Source: JASGDB01 sp049841315 (lineage in GTDB: Bacteria > Bacteroidota > Bacteroidia > Flavobacteriales > Weeksellaceae). From it: a stretch of 24,073 bases of DNA. The notes beneath the pieces are model-generated. The model was given only the letters and a program-made list of their open reading frames with translations, was not told where the DNA came from and made no database searches. The DNA lies in contig JASGDB010000132.1 in assembly GCA_049841315.1 (NCBI GenBank), forward strand, positions 1 to 24,073, given 5' to 3'. The position numbers and the translations under genes are program-made. Position 1 is the stretch's first letter; every line of letters starts with the position of its first letter. Positions 9,363-16,113 of this stretch are shown in pieces.

Positions 9363-9770
9363 TTATCTTTTCAGATACATTCCTTTCGACTTTGGCATTG
9401 TATCTTTAAATCCGAATTTTTCGTATAAAAATGAGGCATCTCCATCTGCAATCAGGCTTACATAGCACGACTCCGGCAGATTTTCATTAATGAAATCCGT
9501 TAAGTTTTTCATTATCACTTTCGCAAGTCCTTGTCCCTGATGTTCGGGAAGAATGCAAATATCGACTATCTGGCAGAAACAGCCTCCGTCTCCGATAATT
9601 CTACCCATTCCGACTATCTTATCTTCAAATTCAATCATTACCGAATGAATGGAATTTTTTAATCCGATTTCACACGCTTCGTCCGTTTTCGCAGATAATC
9701 CACAGTCAATTCTTAAAGTTTTATAAACTACGATCGGAATTTGTTTTTCTACTATTTTATAATCTTTCAT
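9363..9770 (-). CDS. GNAT family N-acetyltransferase
   Basis: This 135-aa single-domain protein has the acetyl-CoA binding motif A at residues 75-90 (PEHQGQGLAKVIMKNL), with the Q-x-x-G-x-A turn at 78-83. It is preceded by the strand VDICILP, and near the C-terminus comes the FLYEKFGF segment typical of GNAT motif B. The fold and cofactor are well supported; the acceptor (small molecule or protein) cannot be read from the sequence. The length is typical. The gene is upstream of the DUF4256 gene on the same strand and starts 81 bp from the palindromic element at 9851. Confidence 0.9.
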   Translation of the reverse strand: MKDYKIVEKQIPIVVYKTLRIDCGLSAKTDEACEIGLKNSIHSVMIEFEDKIVGMGRIIGDGGCFCQIVDICILPEHQGQGLAKVIMKNLTDFINENLPESCYVSLIADGDASFLYEKFGFKDTMPKSKGMYLKR

Positions 9771-9850
9771 TTAGTTTTTATTTTTAATTGCAGTGGGTTA
9801 TCTGAAGTTTTTAAAAAGGCTATGCAAGATAATAAATTTTGCGGTCTTTC

Positions 9851-9947
9851 ATTCCCCTCCTTTGGAGGGGTGGATTCGACTGAAAGGAGAAGACGGGGTG
9901 GTTTGCAACGATATATAAACCACGGCACACCTCCAAAGGAGGGGAAT
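9851..9947. repeat. Paired palindromic arms, element A (left of the DUF559 gene)
   Basis: Two arms face each other across a 12-bp AT-rich spacer (9905-9916). The left, long arm (9851-9904) begins with the palindrome CCCCTCCTTTGGAGGGG and ends GACGGGGTGGTTT. The right, short arm (9917-9947) is inverted, beginning AAACCACGG and ending CCTCCAAAGGAGGGG plus AAT. The long arm is nearly identical to the inverted right arm of element B. Confidence 0.85.
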
Positions 9948-9976
9948 AGGCAGTGCTTAATAAGAAAAGTCGTCCG

Positions 9977-10393
9977 TCAAAAACCATAATGCTCCACAAT
10001 AAAATCCTCCAAATCTTTCATTACCATAACAAGGTTGTTTTTCACATCAAAATCGGAAATATGAAATATTTTTAAATTCAGGGATTCCAAAAATTCTTCC
10101 CTTATTCCGTCATACACTTGTTTTTCATCGTGACTGCTTCCGTCAATTTCAATAACCAAACCCAATGCTTTTACATAAAAATCGACAATATAATTTCCGA
10201 TAATTCTTTGTCTGTCAAAATCTATATTGTGAAAACTTCTCGCTCTTACCTGCTTCCAAAACAGAACTTCACTTAGGATTCCCGTTCTGCGTTTTTCACT
10301 TAATAACTTTTTTAAGTGTGGATTATAGGGTAGATTTTCCACAAAGTTTCTGCGGATTGGAGTTTCGTTGATGTAAGTGAGGATTTCGTTCAT
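9977..10393 (-). CDS. DUF559 / Vsr-like endonuclease domain protein
   Basis: This 138-aa protein has the compact PD-(D/E)xK-like core of the DUF559 family, related in fold to the Vsr very-short-patch-repair endonuclease. The candidate metal-binding residues are Asp71 in NYIVDFYV and Glu82/Asp84 in LVIEIDGSSH, with His88 just after. A further conserved stretch is REEFLESLNLKIFHIS. An N-terminal helical region includes the E-x-x-FWKQVRAR segment usual in the family. Substrate and role are not established for most members. The setting is notable: it is closely boxed by two pairs of palindromic arms, suggesting either a nuclease that acts on the repeats or a passenger in a repeat-bounded cassette. 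The start at 10393 gives the usual family N-terminus. Confidence 0.88.
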   Translation of the reverse strand: MNEILTYINETPIRRNFVENLPYNPHLKKLLSEKRRTGILSEVLFWKQVRARSFHNIDFDRQRIIGNYIVDFYVKALGLVIEIDGSSHDEKQVYDGIREEFLESLNLKIFHISDFDVKNNLVMVMKDLEDFIVEHYGF

Positions 10394-10414
10394 TTTTTCT
10401 TTTTATTTCCGCTC

Positions 10415-10545
10415 ATTCCCCTCCTTTGGAGGGGTGCCTGAAAGGCGGGGTGGTTTTCAGTAATGTTTTATAGTAAATTTATATTATTTTTAAACCACCC
10501 CGTCTTCTCCCTTTGGTCGAATCCACCCCTCCAAAGGAGGGGAAT
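10415..10545. repeat. Paired palindromic arms, element B (right of the DUF559 gene)
   Basis: The left, short arm (10415-10456) opens with CCCCTCCTTTGGAGGGG and runs to GGCGGGGTGGTTTT. The right, long arm (10492-10545) is inverted, from AAACCACCCCGTCTTCTCC to CCTCCAAAGGAGGGG plus AAT. A 35-bp AT-rich spacer separates them. The long arm, reverse-complemented, matches the left arm of element A except for a few bases in the middle. Confidence 0.85.
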
Positions 10546-10575
10546 AAAAACCGCTCCAATAGGAATATTGTTTAT

Positions 10576-12336
10576 TTAATGACGATACATTTTCTCAATC
10601 ACGTCCTCGTATTTCTTCGCTACGATATTCCTTTTGATTTTCAGAGTCGGGGTTATTTCTCCCGATTCGATGTCGAATTCTGCGGGCATCAGCGTGAATT
10701 TTTTCACTTTCTCAAAACCATTCAGGTGTTTTTGTATATCGGCAATCAGGTGGGTGTAGAGTTCTTTGATTTTCTCGTTTTCCACTAAATCTTTTTGGGA
10801 AGAAAACGGAATATTCATTTTTCCTGCCTGAATTTGAAGTGCTTCAAAATTCGGGGCAATCAAAGCCGTTACGAACGGTCTTCCTTCGGCAACCAGCATT
10901 ACCTGAGCGATGAGATTGTTGTTGCCCAAAAGATTTTCAATCGGTTGCGGAGCGATATATTTTCCGTTGGACGTTTTCATTAAATCTTTGATGCGGTCGG
11001 TAATGTAAAGGTTTCCCGTTTCGGAAATATACCCTGCATCTCCGGTTTTCAGCCAGCCGTCCTCGGTAAAAACTTCGGCGGTTTCCTGCGGTTTTTTGTA
11101 GTAGCCTTTCATCACGCCGTCGCTTTTTACCTGAATTTCGTCGTTTTCGGCAATCCGAACTTCGGAAGCCATTGGTTGTCCGGCACTTCCGTGTTCGTAA
11201 TTGGTGAGCGGGAAGCACGTTACGGTTGCCGTAGTTTCCGTCATTCCGTATCCGACGGTGATGTGAAGTCCGATTGCATCGAAGAATTTTGTGATTTCGG
11301 CATCGAGGGAAGCACCACCGCAAGGCGAAAACCAAAGTTTTCCGCCCATTTTGTTTTTTATTTTATTGAAAACCAGTCCGTTTGCCAAAGAAAATTTTGC
11401 ATTCAAACCAAAAGGAACGGGTTTTCCTGTTCGTTTCAGTTCGGCAACCTGAGTTCCGACCGAAAGTGCCCATTGGAAAATCTTCTTTTTCGTTCCTGAA
11501 CCGGTAGCGACCATTTCATTAATTCCGTTATAAATTTTCTGATAAAATCGCGGAACTACGCACATCATCGACGGTTTTACTTCGGTTAAGGCACTGGCGA
11601 TGAGTTTCGGATTTTCGAGGAAACTTACTTTTGCTCCGTAAGTGAGGCAGAGAAGCGTCCAGCACCGCTCGAAAACGTGGCTCAAAGGCAGAAATGCCAG
11701 AGAATGTTCCTTTTCAAAATCTTTGAATTTGAAATAATCGATATGGGCATCGAATGCTTTGATAAAATTGCGGTGCGTCATCATCACGCCTTTCGGAATT
11801 CCGGTCGTTCCCGAAGTGTAGATTAGGGTTGCCAAATCTTCTTCGTTTTTGTCCACGATTTCAAATTCTTCGGGTGCTTTCTGAATGAAATCTTCGAGGT
11901 ATTGCGAACGGTCTTTCTTTATCCAGACCGATTTTTTGGCAACAATGATTTGCTGTAAAGAATGGCATTTATCCAAAAGGCCGTAGCAAATATCGTATTG
12001 TTCCTGTGCTCCCGTGAGAACGATTTTCGCTTCGGAGTCGTTGAAAATATATTCGGTTTGTTCGGTATTGTTGGTGGAATAAACGGGAACGGTAATTGCT
12101 CCCAAAGACATCACGGCAAGGTCGAAAGTAATCCACTCCGCAGAGTTGTCGGAATAGATGGCAACGCGGTCGTTTTCCTGTATTCCGGCTTCTTTCAGGG
12201 CATTTGCGGTTTTGAAAACCATTCTCCGGAAGTCTTTCCAGTTGATGTGTTTCCATTCTTCTTTTTTCTTAAAACCAACTGCGGGATTGAGGGGGAATTT
12301 TTCTACGTTGGTGTTCAGAAAGGTTGTAACGTTCAT
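10576..12336 (-). CDS. Long-chain fatty acid-CoA ligase (AMP-forming)
   Basis: This 586-aa adenylate-forming enzyme activates fatty acids to acyl-CoA through an acyl-AMP intermediate. The ATP/AMP-binding signature YTSGTTGIPKG is at residues 173-183. GYGMTETTA follows later as the second core motif, then GWLKTGDAGY with the hinge-linked ribose-binding Asp, and ITDRIKDLMKTSNGKYIAP near the C-terminal domain. The size fits FadD-like long-chain enzymes. The open frame extends 16 codons upstream to 12384, but that stretch is encoded by a 33-bp palindromic repeat. I take the ATG at 12336 (MNVTTFLNTN) as the start. The epimerase-like gene lies upstream on the same strand with a 128-bp gap. Confidence 0.94.
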   Translation of the reverse strand: MNVTTFLNTNVEKFPLNPAVGFKKKEEWKHINWKDFRRMVFKTANALKEAGIQENDRVAIYSDNSAEWITFDLAVMSLGAITVPVYSTNNTEQTEYIFNDSEAKIVLTGAQEQYDICYGLLDKCHSLQQIIVAKKSVWIKKDRSQYLEDFIQKAPEEFEIVDKNEEDLATLIYTSGTTGIPKGVMMTHRNFIKAFDAHIDYFKFKDFEKEHSLAFLPLSHVFERCWTLLCLTYGAKVSFLENPKLIASALTEVKPSMMCVVPRFYQKIYNGINEMVATGSGTKKKIFQWALSVGTQVAELKRTGKPVPFGLNAKFSLANGLVFNKIKNKMGGKLWFSPCGGASLDAEITKFFDAIGLHITVGYGMTETTATVTCFPLTNYEHGSAGQPMASEVRIAENDEIQVKSDGVMKGYYKKPQETAEVFTEDGWLKTGDAGYISETGNLYITDRIKDLMKTSNGKYIAPQPIENLLGNNNLIAQVMLVAEGRPFVTALIAPNFEALQIQAGKMNIPFSSQKDLVENEKIKELYTHLIADIQKHLNGFEKVKKFTLMPAEFDIESGEITPTLKIKRNIVAKKYEDVIEKMYRH

Positions 12337-12355
12337 TTGTAAGGGTGTTTTTATC

Positions 12356-12388
12356 AGCCTTGTCAAGGTCTCAAACCTTGACAAGGCT
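12356..12388. repeat. 33-bp modular palindrome, copy 3
   Basis: The left arm is AGCCTT-GTC-AAGGT and the right is ACCTT-GAC-AAGGCT, a perfect 14-bp stem. Overall length is 33 bp, as for the other copies. A T-run (12388-12396) follows on the plus strand, so it looks like a terminator for plus-strand transcription, although no plus-strand gene precedes it. On the acyl-CoA ligase strand it lies 20 nt upstream of the start codon. Confidence 0.85.
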
Positions 12389-12464
12389 TTTTTTTTAAAT
12401 TATCTGCAAATTTCCTGATTATGTTTTGAAGTGGCAAATTTCGGAGAACGGACATTTTTTGAAA

Positions 12465-13469
12465 TCATTTCTTATCCTCAACATAATTCCCCAAATGAAA
12501 ATCAATACTTTCAGCAACGGGAATAAAGCGGTAATTCAGTTTTTCAGTAATTTTTTTATTGGAGATTTCGCTTTCTGATGTTACCGATTCTATATTGATT
12601 TTGTTTGCCATTTTCAGTTTGGGAATAAGCCAACCGAAGAAAAAATTCAGAACTCTTCCGGTATTTAAAAGCCATTTGGGAATGATTTTCAGTTTTTTTA
12701 ATCCCATTTTTTCACGGATTAAATTTCCGGTTTCTACATATTTTTTGGTTTCGGAAATCAGGATAAACCGCTCTCCGAAAACATTGTTTTCCATTAATCG
12801 AATCGAAATTTCTGCCACATCACGCACATCGACATAAGAAGAAGTTCCCGAAAAACCATATGGCATTTTCTCAAAAGTCGGGAACAATTCGCCGCTGCTT
12901 TTTCCCCAATTTCCGCTCCCGATGATGATTCCGGGATTGACGATGACCACGTTCAAACCTTCCGCAGAGGCTCTCCACACTTCCATTTCTGAAAAATGTT
13001 TGGAAACCGAATACGGCGAATGGTCGAATTTTGGGTTGTAATCGGAACTTTCGTCCATTTCTCCGTTTTCGTTCAGTCCGTCTAAAACAGCAATAGAACT
13101 TACAAAACAGAATTTTTTTACCGAAGAATTTTCACATGCATAAAGCAGATTTTTAGTTCCCTCAATATTGGTGTGGTACATTTCTTTGTTAGAATTCGGG
13201 TGGAAACTGACTTTTGCAGCACAATGATAGACTTCTTCAACTCCGTTTAAAGCGGTTTGCAATGACGAAATATCATCAAAATCCACATCAGTCCACTCGA
13301 TTTTGCTGAACCATTCATCGGGATTTTCGGTGTAAAAGCGGAACGATTTCCGAACATCTTCCGTATCGCTGGTTTTCCGTTTTATGGCACGGACGTTTTT
13401 ACCGCGTTTCAGCAATTCTAAAACGATAACTCTGCCTAAAATTCCTGTGGCACCGGTTACGAAAATCAT
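12465..13469 (-). CDS. NAD-dependent epimerase/dehydratase family protein (extended SDR)
   Basis: This 334-aa extended short-chain dehydrogenase/reductase has the Rossmann NAD(P) signature TGATGILG at residues 5-12 and the catalytic YxxxK as Tyr153/Lys157 (SPYSVSKHF). A Ser pair at 124-125 (CFVSSIAVLD) sits in the expected place for the catalytic Ser. VVIVNPGIIIGSG follows the active site, as in dihydroflavonol-reductase-like and 3-beta-HSD-like members. The substrate is not inferable. Its upstream region holds near-repeats of ATCA/ATGAT motifs. The gene is same-strand and upstream of the acyl-CoA ligase, and the 33-bp palindrome between them would not terminate transcription in that direction, so co-transcription is possible. 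Confidence 0.9.
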   Translation of the reverse strand: MIFVTGATGILGRVIVLELLKRGKNVRAIKRKTSDTEDVRKSFRFYTENPDEWFSKIEWTDVDFDDISSLQTALNGVEEVYHCAAKVSFHPNSNKEMYHTNIEGTKNLLYACENSSVKKFCFVSSIAVLDGLNENGEMDESSDYNPKFDHSPYSVSKHFSEMEVWRASAEGLNVVIVNPGIIIGSGNWGKSSGELFPTFEKMPYGFSGTSSYVDVRDVAEISIRLMENNVFGERFILISETKKYVETGNLIREKMGLKKLKIIPKWLLNTGRVLNFFFGWLIPKLKMANKINIESVTSESEISNKKITEKLNYRFIPVAESIDFHLGNYVEDKK

Positions 13470-13579
13470 AAATGATGATTGATTTTTGATGAATGATTTT
13501 TACAAAAATACGGTTTAAAAATTTATATGGTGATTTCGTTGCGTAAAATATTCACTAAATACTCTTCTTAATACCAGAG

Positions 13580-13632
13580 CAAATTTATAAATTTGTCTGG
13601 GCTTAAGCCTAAATCAGACACTGTTGTAACAG
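13580..13632. repeat. Cluster of short palindromes in the gap before the pyr leader
   Basis: Three adjacent dyads are visible. CAAATTTATAAATTTG (13580-13595) is a perfect 16-bp palindrome. GTCTG at 13595 and CAGAC at 13615 flank GGCTTAAGCC (13600-13609). CTGTT-GT-AACAG lies at 13621-13632. They follow the start region of the minus-strand SDR gene. The rest of the 285-bp gap (13470-13754) shows no gene; it has an AT-rich stretch and the promoter-like element at 13740. Confidence 0.6.
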
Positions 13633-13739
13633 CAAAAAAATAATTTGATTTATCATTATAAAATAAGGAAACGAGCGGTATTACGATGCTGCACACGTTT
13701 TTTTATGCAGAAAAATTACCGTGATATAGAAAAATATAT

Positions 13740-13747
13740 TATCTTTG
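13740..13747 (+). promoter_or_regulatory. Putative -7 element of the pyrB-carA transcript
   Basis: TATCTTTG followed by C is a textbook Bacteroidota -7 element (TAnnTTTG). With the usual 5-8 nt to the transcription start, RNA would begin at about 13752-13755, at or just before the leader ATG. No good -33 TTTG is visible, which might imply an activator. Confidence 0.6.
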
Positions 13748-13751
13748 CACT

Positions 13752-13856
13752 CTAATGAGAACAAAGGTATCATTAGCAGATTTTATAAACATAAACGGCA
13801 AAACCGTTTCTAACGATATTTTTTTAAAACGAAGTCATTTTGGCTTCGTTTTTTTT
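13752..13856 (+). promoter_or_regulatory. Candidate pyrimidine-responsive transcription attenuator
   Basis: In order the RNA holds four parts. First is a 5' stem CTAATGA (13752-13758) with TCATTAG (13770-13776) that would hide the leader AUG. Second is a small hairpin AAACGG (13793-13798) with CCGTTT (13804-13809). Third is a U-rich tract (13816-13825). Fourth is the terminator at 13826-13856. A leader ORF runs through all of it. This parallels the E. coli pyrBI attenuator, where UTP shortage stalls polymerase in a U-rich tract and lets the ribosome block the terminator. The parts are seen; the UTP mechanism is inference. Confidence 0.55.
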
Positions 13857-13874
13857 GTGCTTAAATTTTTGTAA
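13755..13874 (+). CDS. Putative pyr leader peptide (pyrL-like), 39 aa
   Basis: An ATG at 13755 opens 39 codons, beginning MRTKVSLADF and ending FFVLKFL, and the TAA stop (13872-13874) is followed by one base and then the pyrB ATG. The last third of the ORF is the sense strand of the terminator hairpin and its U-run, hence the Phe-rich end. The predicted transcription start is at or within a few bases of the ATG, so the message may be leaderless. The peptide itself has no recognisable domain; its role would be to place a ribosome over the terminator and to couple translation to pyrB. It could also be a fortuitous open frame, since U-rich DNA has few stops in this frame. Confidence 0.5.
   Translation: MRTKVSLADFININGKTVSNDIFLKRSHFGFVFFVLKFL
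13826..13856 (+). terminator. Intrinsic terminator in the pyrB leader
   Basis: The stem AAAACGAAG (13826-13834) pairs with CTTCGTTTT (13844-13852) around a nine-nt loop, and the T-run continues to 13856. It ends 19 bp before the pyrB ATG with no other gene between promoter and terminator, so it would act on pyrB expression itself. Confidence 0.8.
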
Positions 13875-13875
13875 T

Positions 13876-14787
13876 ATGCTTACAGTAACAGAATTAACCG
13901 AAGAAATTATTCATAGATTATTAGCTGATGCCTCTGATTTTGCCAACGGAAAAACCCTCAAAGCAAAAGAAGAAATTTATGTTTCCAATCTCTTTTTTGA
14001 AAACAGCACGAGAACCAAAACCAGTTTCGATATCGCACAGCGGAAATTAGGATTGAATGTCGTTCCGTTCGATGTTTCCACGAGTTCGGTAAAGAAAGGG
14101 GAAACGCTTTACGATACGGTTAAAACCGTTGAAAGTCTGGGTGTAAATCTCGTAGTAATCCGCCACGAAAAAGATGAATATTATAAAGATTTAAAAAACA
14201 TAAAAATCCCAATCATCAACGGAGGCGACGGAAAAGGAAACCACCCGTCCCAATGCCTTTTGGATTTGTTCACGATTTATCAGGAATTTGGGAAATTTGA
14301 AGGTCTTAAAATAGCGATTGTCGGCGATGTAAAACATAGCCGTGTTGCCAATTCCAATGCAGAAGCGTTGCGGAAATTAGGAGCGAAAGTTTATTTTTCA
14401 GGACCGGAGCAATGGTTCAATGAAGGAGCGATTATCAACGGAACGTTTCTTCCGATAGACCAGTTAATCAAAGAAGTGGACGTTCTGATGCTCCTGAGAA
14501 TCCAGCACGAAAGACATCACGGAACAATGGAAATGTCTTTGGAAAATTACCACAAAAATTACGGACTGACCAAAGAACGCGAAAAAAATATGAAACAAGG
14601 TGCAATCATAATGCACCCCGCTCCAATCAACAGAGGCGTGGAAATCGACAGCGATTTGGTGGAATGCAATCGCAGTAGAATTTTCAAACAAATGCAGAAC
14701 GGCGTTTTTATGAGAATGGCGATTTTGAAATATGTTTTGGAGAAAGAAGGAAAATCCCCCTTTCCCCCAAAGGGGGAACATTTCTAA
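13876..14787 (+). CDS. pyrB: Aspartate carbamoyltransferase catalytic subunit
   Basis: This 303-aa enzyme joins carbamoyl phosphate and aspartate, the committed step of pyrimidine synthesis. The carbamoyl-phosphate loop STRTKTSF is near residue 43, and NHPSQCLLDL and MHPAPINRGVEI supply further active-site segments. The start is the ATG at 13876 (MLTVTELTEE), one base after the leader ORF stop; a TTG-initiated extension to 13840 would only translate the terminator. The C-terminus is unusual: after the normal ILKYVLEKEGK the last ten residues (SPFPPKGEHF) and the stop are encoded by a repeat that recurs after carB. No pyrI regulatory subunit is in the window. carA follows after 108 bp. Confidence 0.96.
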   Translation: MLTVTELTEEIIHRLLADASDFANGKTLKAKEEIYVSNLFFENSTRTKTSFDIAQRKLGLNVVPFDVSTSSVKKGETLYDTVKTVESLGVNLVVIRHEKDEYYKDLKNIKIPIINGGDGKGNHPSQCLLDLFTIYQEFGKFEGLKIAIVGDVKHSRVANSNAEALRKLGAKVYFSGPEQWFNEGAIINGTFLPIDQLIKEVDVLMLLRIQHERHHGTMEMSLENYHKNYGLTKEREKNMKQGAIIMHPAPINRGVEIDSDLVECNRSRIFKQMQNGVFMRMAILKYVLEKEGKSPFPPKGEHF

Positions 14788-14793
14788 TACTAA
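14755..14793. repeat. Repeat overlapping the pyrB 3' end
   Basis: A perfect inverted repeat, TCCCCCTTT (14755-14763) with AAAGGGGGA (14769-14777), is followed by ACATTTCTAATACTAA. The tail recurs at 20551-20577 after carB (CCAAAGGGG, then AACACTTCTAATACTAA). The pyrB stop TAA at 14785 is part of the conserved tail. Confidence 0.75.
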
Positions 14794-14863
14794 ACGTTTT
14801 AGAAATTTTATAAAAAGTTAAATGAAAATTAAATATAATCTAATAAAAAACACCCACAAAAAG

Positions 14864-14891
14864 TCCCTCCTTTGGAGGGATTTAGGGAGGC
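14864..14891. repeat. Solo palindromic half-element upstream of carA
   Basis: TCCCTCC-TTT-GGAGGGA (14864-14880) is a perfect 7-bp hairpin sharing its core with the arms around the DUF559 gene. It is followed by ATTTAGGGAGGC. The AGGGAGG stretch ends five bases before the carA ATG, so the repeat supplies a Shine-Dalgarno-like sequence. Confidence 0.75.
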
Positions 14892-14895
14892 TGAT

Positions 14896-15975
14896 ATGAA
14901 GAAAAAATTAATATTAGAATCCGGCGAAATATTTCACGGAACAGGTTTTGGTGCGGACTCCGATACAGCGGGAGAAGTGGTTTTCAATACGGGAATGAGC
15001 GGTTATCAGGAACTGATTTCCGACCCGTCGTATTGCGGACAAATCGTTTGTATGACCTATCCTCTGATTGGAAATTACGGCATCAACCGCGATGATTACG
15101 AAAGCATCGAACCGGCAATCAAAGGGCTGATTGTAAAGGAAGTCTGCGATTTGCCGTCCAATTTCCGTTCGCAGATGGATTTGGACGAATTTTTCAAACG
15201 GAAAAACCTTTCCGGAATTTCGGGAATCGATACCAGAAGACTGACGAGATTACTGAGAAACGAAGGCGTAGTAAAAGGAAAAATCGTCAATGCCGATACC
15301 GATGAAAATTCGGTTATTGAAGAATTAAAATCCACTAATTTTCCGACCAATCAGGTAGAAACCGTTTCCACAAAAACGCCTTATGCCAATCCGGGACGAG
15401 GTTTCAAAGTGGTGCTGATGGATTTCGGCTCAAAATTGGGAATTATCCGCGAACTTTCCGCAAGAAACTGCGACATCATCGTGGTTTCGCAGGACACAAC
15501 TGCCGAAGAAATCCTACTGATGAATCCCGACGGAATTATGCTTTCCAACGGTCCCGGCGACCCGGAAGATGTTCCGCACGTTCAGGAAACGATTAAAAAA
15601 TTATTGGGAAAAGTGCCGATTTTCGGGATTTGTTTAGGGCATCAGTTAATCGGTTTGGCTTGCGGTGCGAAAACGTATAAGTTGAAATTCGGACACAGAG
15701 GCGGAAATCACCCTGTTTTGGATTTGGAAAAAAACAAGGTTGCCATTACGTCCCAAAATCACGGTTACGCTATCGACCAAAAAAGTCTGGAAAACACCGA
15801 TTTAATCGAAACGCACATCGCTCTGAACGACCGAACCAACGAAGGTTTACGACACAAAAAATACCCGTGCTTTTCGGTGCAATATCACCCCGAAGCAAGT
15901 CCGGGACCGGAAGACGCGAATTATTTGTTTGATGAGTTTATTGAGTTAATGGAAAAATCCAATTTGAAAATTTGA
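14896..15975 (+). CDS. carA: Carbamoyl-phosphate synthase small (glutaminase) subunit
   Basis: This 359-aa subunit hydrolyses glutamine and passes ammonia to CarB for carbamoyl phosphate used by PyrB and arginine synthesis. The class I amidotransferase triad is present: Cys246 in FGICLGHQ, His331 and Glu333 in QYHPEASPGPED. The N-terminal CPSase small-chain domain is recognised by FNTGMSGYQELISDPSY and the GIDTRRLTR segment. The ATG at 14896 is preferred; an open TTG start at 14872 would translate the upstream repeat. GGGAGG lies five bases before the ATG and comes from that repeat. Its partner carB lies 1.3 kb downstream, separated by two small AT-rich genes rather than directly adjoining. 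Confidence 0.97.
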   Translation: MKKKLILESGEIFHGTGFGADSDTAGEVVFNTGMSGYQELISDPSYCGQIVCMTYPLIGNYGINRDDYESIEPAIKGLIVKEVCDLPSNFRSQMDLDEFFKRKNLSGISGIDTRRLTRLLRNEGVVKGKIVNADTDENSVIEELKSTNFPTNQVETVSTKTPYANPGRGFKVVLMDFGSKLGIIRELSARNCDIIVVSQDTTAEEILLMNPDGIMLSNGPGDPEDVPHVQETIKKLLGKVPIFGICLGHQLIGLACGAKTYKLKFGHRGGNHPVLDLEKNKVAITSQNHGYAIDQKSLENTDLIETHIALNDRTNEGLRHKKYPCFSVQYHPEASPGPEDANYLFDEFIELMEKSNLKI

Positions 15976-16006
15976 TAATGTGTTAATTTGAAAATAAAGC
16001 ATCACG

Positions 16007-16081
16007 TTTGTCATTGCGAGCGGAACGAAGTGGAGCGTGGCAATCTAAATTTAGATTTTTTTATTACTCAGAATAACAAAG
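16007..16081. repeat. GTCATTGCGAG-type dispersed repeat, full-length copy
   Basis: TTTGTCATTGCGAGCGGAAC begins a 40-bp left part that ends GTGGCAATCT at 16046. A right part from AGATT (16053) to GAATAACAAAG (16081) matches the widely seen ending AGATTCC..GGAATGACAAAG with substitutions. The family occurs in many bacterial genomes as an intergenic dispersed repeat (from memory). It is the left neighbour of the AT-rich gene pair. Confidence 0.65.
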
Positions 16082-16113
16082 AAAATAAAGGAAAATTTTA
16101 AAATTACAATAAA

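Larger units (their letters stand above)
9851..10545. mobile_element. Candidate DUF559 unit bounded by inverted palindromic arms
   Basis: The DUF559 gene (9977-10393) lies 29 bp from element A and 21 bp from element B. The outermost arms (9851-9904 and 10492-10545) are 54-bp near-perfect inverted copies of each other and the inner arms are shorter versions, giving a symmetric long-short-gene-short-long unit of 695 bp. The repeats and their symmetry are seen directly; that the unit moves is inference. No clean target duplication flanks the whole unit. A CCGCTC hexamer lies at 10409-10414, abutting element B, and again at 10551-10556, five bases beyond its right end. Confidence 0.4.

Noticed and set aside
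12337..12384. 16-codon upstream extension of the acyl-CoA ligase
   Set aside because: The added codons are mostly the 33-bp palindrome read as protein; the family-like N-terminus begins at the ATG at 12336.
13840..13875. Earlier TTG start for pyrB
   Set aside because: It would translate the terminator hairpin and U-run; the ATG at 13876 gives the normal PyrB beginning.
14872..14895. Earlier TTG start for carA
   Set aside because: It lies inside the palindromic half-element, and the ATG at 14896 gives the normal CarA beginning.
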